NCBI GenBank assembly: GCA_958430865.1
Contig: CAUDNR010000080.1
Coordinates: forward strand, 40,229 to 104,228
From: Entrophospora sp. SA101
Lineage: Eukaryota; Glomeromycota; Glomeromycetes; Entrophosporales; Entrophosporaceae
Direction of reading: 5' to 3'
Length of the DNA stretch: 64,000 bases
The notes beneath the pieces are model-generated. The model saw nothing but the letters and a program-made list of their open reading frames with translations, was not told the DNA's origin and searched no databases. Positions 57,041 through 64,000 of this stretch are shown here, piece after piece; position 1 is the first letter of the stretch, and each line of letters starts with the position of its first letter. The position numbers were made by a program, and so were the translations under genes.

Positions 57041-57873
57041 ATTATTTTATAATAAATATAAATAGTAAATCGAAAATTGTTTTTTTTATTTAGGAGAATT
57101 TATTAAAATAAATAAAATTAAAAATAAAACACGTTAAATAATTATGTGGCAGATCTTTTTTAAAAAAGATTTACCTAAATTTAAAGTTTTAAAGTTGATT
57201 TCGTCATCTATAGCTTAAACTCATTTTTAATCTATGTTTAGATTATTTTTATTATTATTATTATATTATTATTAATACTTATTTATTTCCAGATTGTCAG
57301 AATTATTATTATTATCATTAATTTTTATTATTTGAAAAAATTAGCATAATGTCTCCGTTAAACCCTATTGTTCAATTGTTATCCGTTGATGGGTGGCGTT
57401 TTTTTTTCACAAAGGAATTTTTTTCTCCTATATTATAAATATAATTAAATAATATTCATTAATTAGTTGTAAAATATTATAAATTAGAATTTAAACAATA
57501 AAAAACTAAATCTATTATTTATTTTAATGGTAGATTTACTACTACGTTGCTGTTATTGTTATTATTATTATTATTATTACTATTAGTAAATTATTAGTTA
57601 CTATTAACCACCAACTACTTTACCCATATTTGACGCCTACCTTACTTTATCTTCTTCACTTTGTTTACGAAACTTTTTTATTAATTAATTATTTTACATG
57701 TTATTAATAATATTTTAATATTTACATATTTATATACATACATACACATATATATATATTAATAATAAATTATATATATATATATATATATAAAATATTT
57801 ATAATTTAGACTTTATAAAAAAATTTTTCCAATAAAATAAACAAAAGTTTTTTAATTACAACAAATAGAAAAA
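56890..57873. other. AT-rich 5' flank of the unrecognised gene, copy 3
   Basis: Same as 18613-19596. No gene seen. Confidence 0.4.
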
Positions 57874-58585
57874 ATGCCTGCAACTCGTAAACATCTTCAT
57901 ATTTCGAAGCCACGTCGTCGTCAAAGGTCTGTCAGTTTAAACACTCGTGCTTCACGTTGTGGTGTAAAAAATTTTTTAAATGTTCTTAAAAGTCTTCATC
58001 CTACCGTTGATTCTTTTTTCCCGGTAACAAAACAATACCTACAAGAATATATCGATGCAAAAAAGAAACAAGGTACCATCAAAGCAAATTCTTTGGACCA
58101 ATACTTTCAACATATTGAAAGTTATAATATGGCTCTTAATTATGGTTGGGAATCACAAGAATTTGAACCAATGATGAGAGAGGTTTTAGAAGAATTAATT
58201 GAACATGAAGAAAAATCAGGCGCTGCTGTTGCTGCTGCTGCCGCTGCTAGTAGCAATGGTAGCATTGGTGGTAGTAATAATAGTAGTAACAATAATATTA
58301 TTAGTAATAATAACATTAATCATCATCATCATCATCATCATAAAAAAACAACATCAACATCATCTGCTACATCAGGAGAAATCGATGATTTAAATCATCA
58401 TAATCCAATTTCAAATGGTATCGAATCATATTTTTATATTTTATATTTTATATTTTATACTTTTATTCTTAAAAAAAAAAAAAAGGAATGATTTTAAAAA
58501 AAGTTATATATATAATTTTTAGATGTGTAACAATTCTTTTTCTTTTTTCTTTTCTATATACACATACACACATATTAAATACATA

Positions 58586-58629
<44 letters not shown>

Positions 58630-59611
58630 CATACATACATACATATATGTTTATGATTTTCTTTCTTTTGAAAATCATAATCGATCAATCTTCTTATCTT
58701 TCCCAATTCTTTTTTTCCTTCCTCTTTCCACATAAAAGATTTACCAACAATTCCATTAGTGTGTTTCGATGTGACTCATGATCCAATCGCTAAAATTGAA
58801 CGTAGTCTACGTGTATCTATTGCAAATATTGATCAAAACGATGATCCAAATCTTGTCATTCAACAATTAACCAACAACATTTCTAATCTAAAACTGCCAA
58901 AGAAATGGGGAACAATAGACACTACTACTCTGTATTATCGTATAGGTACTTGGAAAGATTCTCTACATCATGATTTAAAAAATGAAATATCTTATAAATC
59001 GTTTTGGGATGAATTTTCAAAGAGAAAATCGGAAGTCCAATTAATTGTATACACTAGACAACCTGCTATAAATAGTAATCTATCTATCCATTTATCTGTC
59101 TATCTGTATATAATATATGATAAAGTAATAATATTTCAAAATTTTAATTATTTAGCACCACTTACTCCAAGAAAAAGCCCGCCAAGATTACAACAAATTC
59201 CAGGTCTTGATTATAATTCAGGTTGAAAAATTTTTTTTAACAATGATATTAATAAATGTTAATAAATCCATTAATCAACTAATCCATTAATCAAACAATC
59301 AACCAATGTTATTAGATAGCTCAACGCACTCGCCAACGTTAATACAATTGAAATCAGTAACTATTAGATCACCAAATAGAACATACAAACAGAACATAGC
59401 AATCACTGATAAAACAACTTTTTCTTCACTTTTAGCCTTTGCAATTAAGAAACCACCTCCACCAGGTAAACAATTTGTTCTACAAAGTGCTGACGGAGAA
59501 TTAGAATATATGCCCGAGGATCCGGTTAGGAAAGTAATCCATGGTACACTTCATGCTGATGTTGTGGTAAAAATGGAAGATATTAACGAAGTAGATTTTA
59601 CTAAATTTTAA
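57874..59611 (+). CDS. Unrecognised four-exon protein (413 residues), second complete copy
   Basis: Exons 57874-58417, 58739-59074, 59156-59221 and 59316-59611. Protein and introns are the same as at 19597-21334. Confidence 0.75.
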
Positions 59612-61248
59612 AATTGAACTATTTATATATGTATATATATATTATAATAATACTAATAATATATAAATATATTATTGATATATATATATATATACATTGT
59701 ACAGAAAGATTTATTATCATTGTTATATGATAAAAAATAGTTAATAATTAATAATTAATAATAATAATAATAATTAATAATAATAATATAGTTTGATTTT
59801 TTGAAGAACAGTTTTTTAAAAAAAAATTTTTTTTAATTTTTAAATTTTTTTGTAATATATTTCATTAAATTTTTTTGTAATTAAAATACATATATTTGCT
59901 TATTAATAATTGTGTTTATTGTGAATATATATTGGTTTTCCTTTTTTTTAAAAAAAAAAAAAAAAAAGAATAATTGTCTGAAATTTACACTCTTCTTTCG
60001 AAAAAGTGTATTATTTCTATATTGTCATTACATCCATATATTGCAGGAGAGTTGGAAGTATTATTTATTATTGGTGGTAATGGTGAATGATGATGATGCC
60101 ACTACGACTTCTACGACTTCATCAATTCTGAGCTTTTTTCCTTTTATGAGATGAGTGATGATGATGATGAAACTGCCATCATCTTATCAATTAATACTTT
60201 TCCTTTTTGTACTTCTTCTCTATTTTTTCCCCCTTTTCTTTTTTTCCTGCTAATGCTGCAGCTAATTCAGCAACTGGTTTCTGTGGTTGTTGACATATCT
60301 TATCAGCTGGTGAAAATTTGAGTCTTTGGCTTTGGTGGCAACTGTTCATTCTCAATCAATTGCCCGTTATATTGTTCAGTTTTGTATTGGAAAAATTCTT
60401 GTGATGGTCCAATTTGAATTTCCATGAATACTTGTTTTCTGGTGAATTACCAACTTTCTTGACTGAATATTTGGTTTTATTGGTTCCATGAAATAATTTC
60501 TTTGGAACTGATTGATGATTGTTCCAGTCCGAGCCCCTTCAATTTAAAGAAATTCTCATCCACCATCTCTTCAACAATATCATATACAAGTTACAAATGA
60601 ATCTTCATTCTCCAATATTATTTCATCGATGATGAAGCGCTATGTAGCAAAATCATTACAACATTCTGGTTTTGCTAGAACATTTAGGAAATATCTTGAT
60701 AATCATGATAAAAGAATGATAGTTGAGCATGTTCTTTATGAAAATGGAATAGGATTATTAGATGATATTGACTCTTACCTCGAGATTATTTGAAGGATTT
60801 AAGAAGAAGATTGGATGCTTGCTTTTAATAATCAATCCAAATGGCAGTGATGGCGGTTCCAACAATTCAGAAAAGATTACGGCAAGACTTGTTTCATAAT
60901 TCATTTCTAATGGTGGTGTCTCTTTTGGCTATTATTATTATTATTACAAATAACAACGTTGTAACAGCCGAAGAATCACTAGAAATAGAATTGGCAAAGA
61001 TAGAAAGTGGGCGCAACAGCAGCAGCAGAATAGCATCTTCAGAAGTGCTTTATTCCCGGTCAGTGTTTTCCACGGGCATTGGACAAAAGTATAATCTGAT
61101 ATTTTTTTTTTAAAGAAGGGAAGCAACTCCCACCATTCTAAATAAGTAAAAAAAAATTTTCACAAAGATTTCACATAATGAAAATATTGAACATGACAAC
61201 CGTTTCTACGATAATTTACATATACATAATATTTTAATATTTGATAAG
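59612..61248. other. Block Q non-coding part, copy 4
   Basis: Same as 21335-22971. No gene supported. Confidence 0.35.
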
Positions 61249-61346
61249 TACAGTCAAACCTCATTTCAACGAATCTTGCATTATATAAAAACATATAGAA
61301 TTCATCGAAATGTGATTAGATTCAATTTGTGCGAGGTTTAATTGTA
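61249..61346. mobile_element. MITE-like element A, copy 4
   Basis: Same sequence as 1444-1541. Confidence 0.6.
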
Positions 61347-61409
61347 TTGCCTTCACTATGTAAAATCTTTGCGAACCTTTTTTAATCTTTTATTGTTTAT
61401 TTTATCAAA

Positions 61410-61535
61410 TACAGTCAAAACCTCGTTTCAACGAGTGGTTGGACACATAAGAAAGGATCATTCAAAATTCGTTGAAACGTGAATTTAATTACAGTTCGCT
61501 GAAACGAAGTTCTTCGAAACGAGGGTTTGACTGTA
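61410..61535. mobile_element. MITE-like element B, copy 4
   Basis: Same sequence as 1605-1730. Confidence 0.75.
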
Positions 61536-63360
61536 CAAACGAAATATGATGATATAACAACGGGAATGAAAGAATTCTTAAATTTTTATCATAATTTTTT
61601 TAACAAGCAAAATTTATATTTTTTCTGAGACATTAAAAGTGACAGGCACAGACAGACGCCAACTTACGTAATTTTTCAATTGGTTGTTGACCTATTAATT
61701 TTATATATTGAGATTCATATACATCTGTATAAAATCCCTATTGCTGTATTCTTTGAATTAATGCATTATTTAAACAATCTGCTAAACTTACCTAAAATTT
61801 TATTTGCCAAAATGATTCCAGTGTGGTTTTCATGAAGAGGTACAAGATCAAGTAATATTTTCATCATCATCAACCCAATATGCCGTAACACCAAGATATC
61901 CCTGATTTGTAGTTGTGGAAGACCAGGTATCTGTTGTAAGGGATATCTTGTGTGAAAAATAACTAATCATTTTCTTAATGATAATTTTTCGCTTCTTAAA
62001 ATTGATACAATCCAATTATTTGGCATCAAGGTAACTTATAACGTAAATCAACAAAATATTTATCCTCAAAGGATTTAATTTATTTTTAATTTTGAATCAT
62101 TGGAAATCGAATATTGTTTAATATTATTATTGTTGAGAATATTTTTACGTTTATTTTGAAAATGACGTACTAATGCCTGTAACTTAACTTTGCAAAATGT
62201 ACATTCTACAGAACCATATTTCAAATATTGACGATCTGCTTTTGTATTTTTAATGGTAAATTTTGTTAATGTTAAGGTTGAGGTTGACATTGATGTTGAA
62301 GATGGTCTCGAGTATAAAAATTGACAGCCCAATTTTTTTCTTAACACACTGTATATCATATAACTGTTACTTCCAAGTATATTGATGAGCTTCTGGATCG
62401 GGAAGCACGTATCAGCAGGCACCATCCCCGTATATTAGCAATAGGATCTCTTGACCGCTCCATTTTATCAATCTGCGTGTTAAATCTACCTTCAAGCATT
62501 CTGAGAATATTCCTATGGTATGGGCAATCCTGGGTACTCGCTGGCTCTCTAAAGTAATGCTTGTCAAGAAAATGGCCCAAAATTGTACAAACTTGTCCAC
62601 CGATGTAGGATTATTTTATGATTAACTCTGTATTAGGGATCGTATTTCTTCTCTTTATGTGGCTACAAAAAAAGGAGTATATTGACATAAGCATTTCATA
62701 TGATTAAAAACCTTAATCGACGCTAATATCTTACATTTTACGAAAATCATCCACAGGCATAGAAACTTTTGGATATCAAAGTCACAAGGTTGGTGAATTA
62801 CTTACTATCTACAGAATTCTTGACTTATGCCCAAATCTGCGTTGGATAAAACCATCAAAGAGACAAAAGAAATACGGAGGATTGTTGTAAATCAATACAG
62901 GAAGGAAATCGAATTACGAGAAATATTGTTATGGCTTCTAGATGCCCATTCAAACCTATTTATATTTGAAAACCATTTATTACTAATTTCTGGGCAGTAA
63001 ACATGTAAATAATTATCATAAGGATTCTAAAATGACTTGGTATTGTTGTTTATAGTAAAAATAATTTTGCTATTGTAATATGATTAATCAATTTATCAAT
63101 TATCCTACTTAATATATATATACTGTATATTCATTGTTCAAATAGCCTGAAAATCTTGTAAATTCTTTTGTGACATTTCTTTCCAATGCCTTTGCAACCA
63201 TCTCCTGGTTAACCAATAGCGGATTTTTCCCAGTAAATTTTATCCGTATTGCAATCACAATTATTAAATTATAAAAGACTAAACACTTAATAAATGAAAA
63301 ATTGTTGCTAATCCATAATTTTGAATTTTACTAATTGTACCAAATAATAATATGAGGATT
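61536..63360. other. Intergenic, no confident gene, copy 4
   Basis: Same as 23259-25083. No gene supported. Confidence 0.35.
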
Positions 63361-63465
63361 GTTGTATGTGAAAATGAAATTATGTGAATTCGCAATTCAC
63401 ATATGTGAAATTCAAATTAACTCCATAATATTTCAATTTCACATAATTTCAATTTCACATACAAC
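63361..63465. mobile_element. Hairpin/MITE-like inverted repeat, copy 3
   Basis: Same sequence as 25084-25188, again about 185 bp before the ATPase start. Confidence 0.65.
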
Positions 63466-63649
63466 AAGGATATTAAATTCATTGATCACTAGAAAGCTTT
63501 TTATAGATAGGCCAATCAATTCAGAAAGCCATATTTGGGAAATCTAACTGTAACAGTAATAGTAACAGTAATAATTTAATAATATTAATTTGCCTTTTTT
63601 ATTTATTTTTATTTTTTATAAAATAAAATTTTTAACTTTCAACCCAGTG

Positions 63650-64000
63650 ATGGCAAAAGTCAACATTGGCTCCGAAATAATTCCCCTCAAAACGATTAAT
63701 AATTCTGTCAATGATGATAACATTAAAGTTATTACGGAAAATATAAAAATATGTCAGATAAAAGTACAGGGAATGACTTGTGCATCATGCGTTAGTAGTG
63801 TTGAAAAAAGTCTTCAGCTTGTTTCTGGTGTAATATCTGTCAAAGTTTCCTTACTTGCTGAACGAGCGACAGTTGAATATGACGCTGATAATTTAGATGA
63901 AAGTCAAATTGTAGAAAGGATAAATGACATTGGGTTTGAAGCAGAATCTTTAAAACAAAAAAGTGAAGACACAGTTGAACTATTGATATTTGGCATGCAA
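63650..64000 (+). CDS. CCC2: Copper-transporting ATPase, partial at window end
   Basis: First 117 codons of the gene described at 25373-28318, without differences by eye: GMTCASC metal site intact and the start of the degenerate second metal domain (LLIFGMQ). It is cut by the window edge, so it is unknown whether this copy is complete. Confidence 0.9.
   Translation, partial: MAKVNIGSEIIPLKTINNSVNDDNIKVITENIKICQIKVQGMTCASCVSSVEKSLQLVSGVISVKVSLLAERATVEYDADNLDESQIVERINDIGFEAESLKQKSEDTVELLIFGMQ

Larger units (their letters stand above)
50820..59294 (+). repeat. Block P, copy 3
   Basis: Matches the inverted copy 3241-11716 over its whole length and copy 2 from 51153 on. It has the full left array of the foldback element, so the P block here extends further left than in copy 2. 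Confidence 0.95.
59295..63048 (+). repeat. Block Q, copy 4
   Basis: Same as 21018-24771 at an offset of 38277 and continuous with P copy 3 and the ATPase start. Confidence 0.95.

Overview
The window is nuclear DNA of a very AT-rich, intron-rich eukaryote. Short introns with GT/AG borders, homopolymers and TA/ATT microsatellites, TIR-type transposons and a broken kinase of the type that is hugely expanded in arbuscular mycorrhizal fungi point to Glomeromycotina (inference, no species call). No rRNA, tRNA, CRISPR or viral segment is visible. Two 10-base N gaps (11717-11726, 35883-35892) show that this is a scaffolded assembly.

The dominant feature is repetition. Block P (about 8.5 kb) occurs three times: inverted at 3241-11716, direct at 12876-21017 and direct at 50820-59294. 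The first two make a near-perfect 8.1-kb-arm palindrome around a 1.5-kb spacer. P carries a GPI-type surface protein gene, an unrecognised four-exon gene and several non-autonomous transposons. Block Q (about 3.7 kb, mostly non-coding, with MITEs) lies to the right of P and is present four times (about 81-3243, 21018-24771, 38610-42363, 59295-63048). The start of a copper-ATPase gene follows Q in three copies, but only one ATPase gene is complete (25373-28318). The copies look identical except for one clear base difference found by eye and low-complexity divergence at the left end.

The unique interior (28319-50819) holds a mitochondrial ribosomal protein S12 gene (30071-30664), a dead Tc1/mariner copy (about 31095-32090), a peroxisomal malate synthase gene (32304-34227, minus), a CDK-family gene lacking its ATP-lysine segment and its last exon (36621-37913), and a large TRP-like cation channel gene (43302-48305, minus). 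Between CDK and channel sits another copy of the P-end/Q/ATPase-start sequence. It enters inside a TA microsatellite in a CDK intron and leaves through a 199-bp tandem duplication of the ATPase start.

Every rearrangement junction falls on microhomology, a tandem repeat, a microsatellite or an N gap. They amputate real genes: the four-exon gene loses exon 4 at the left and exon 1 in the middle, the CDK loses its end, and the ATPase is cut twice at the same base. Two explanations fit: very recent segmental duplication, or chimeras made during whole-genome amplification or assembly. Reads across the junctions would decide. The genes are ordinary housekeeping, surface and membrane genes, and no operon-like cooperation is visible.
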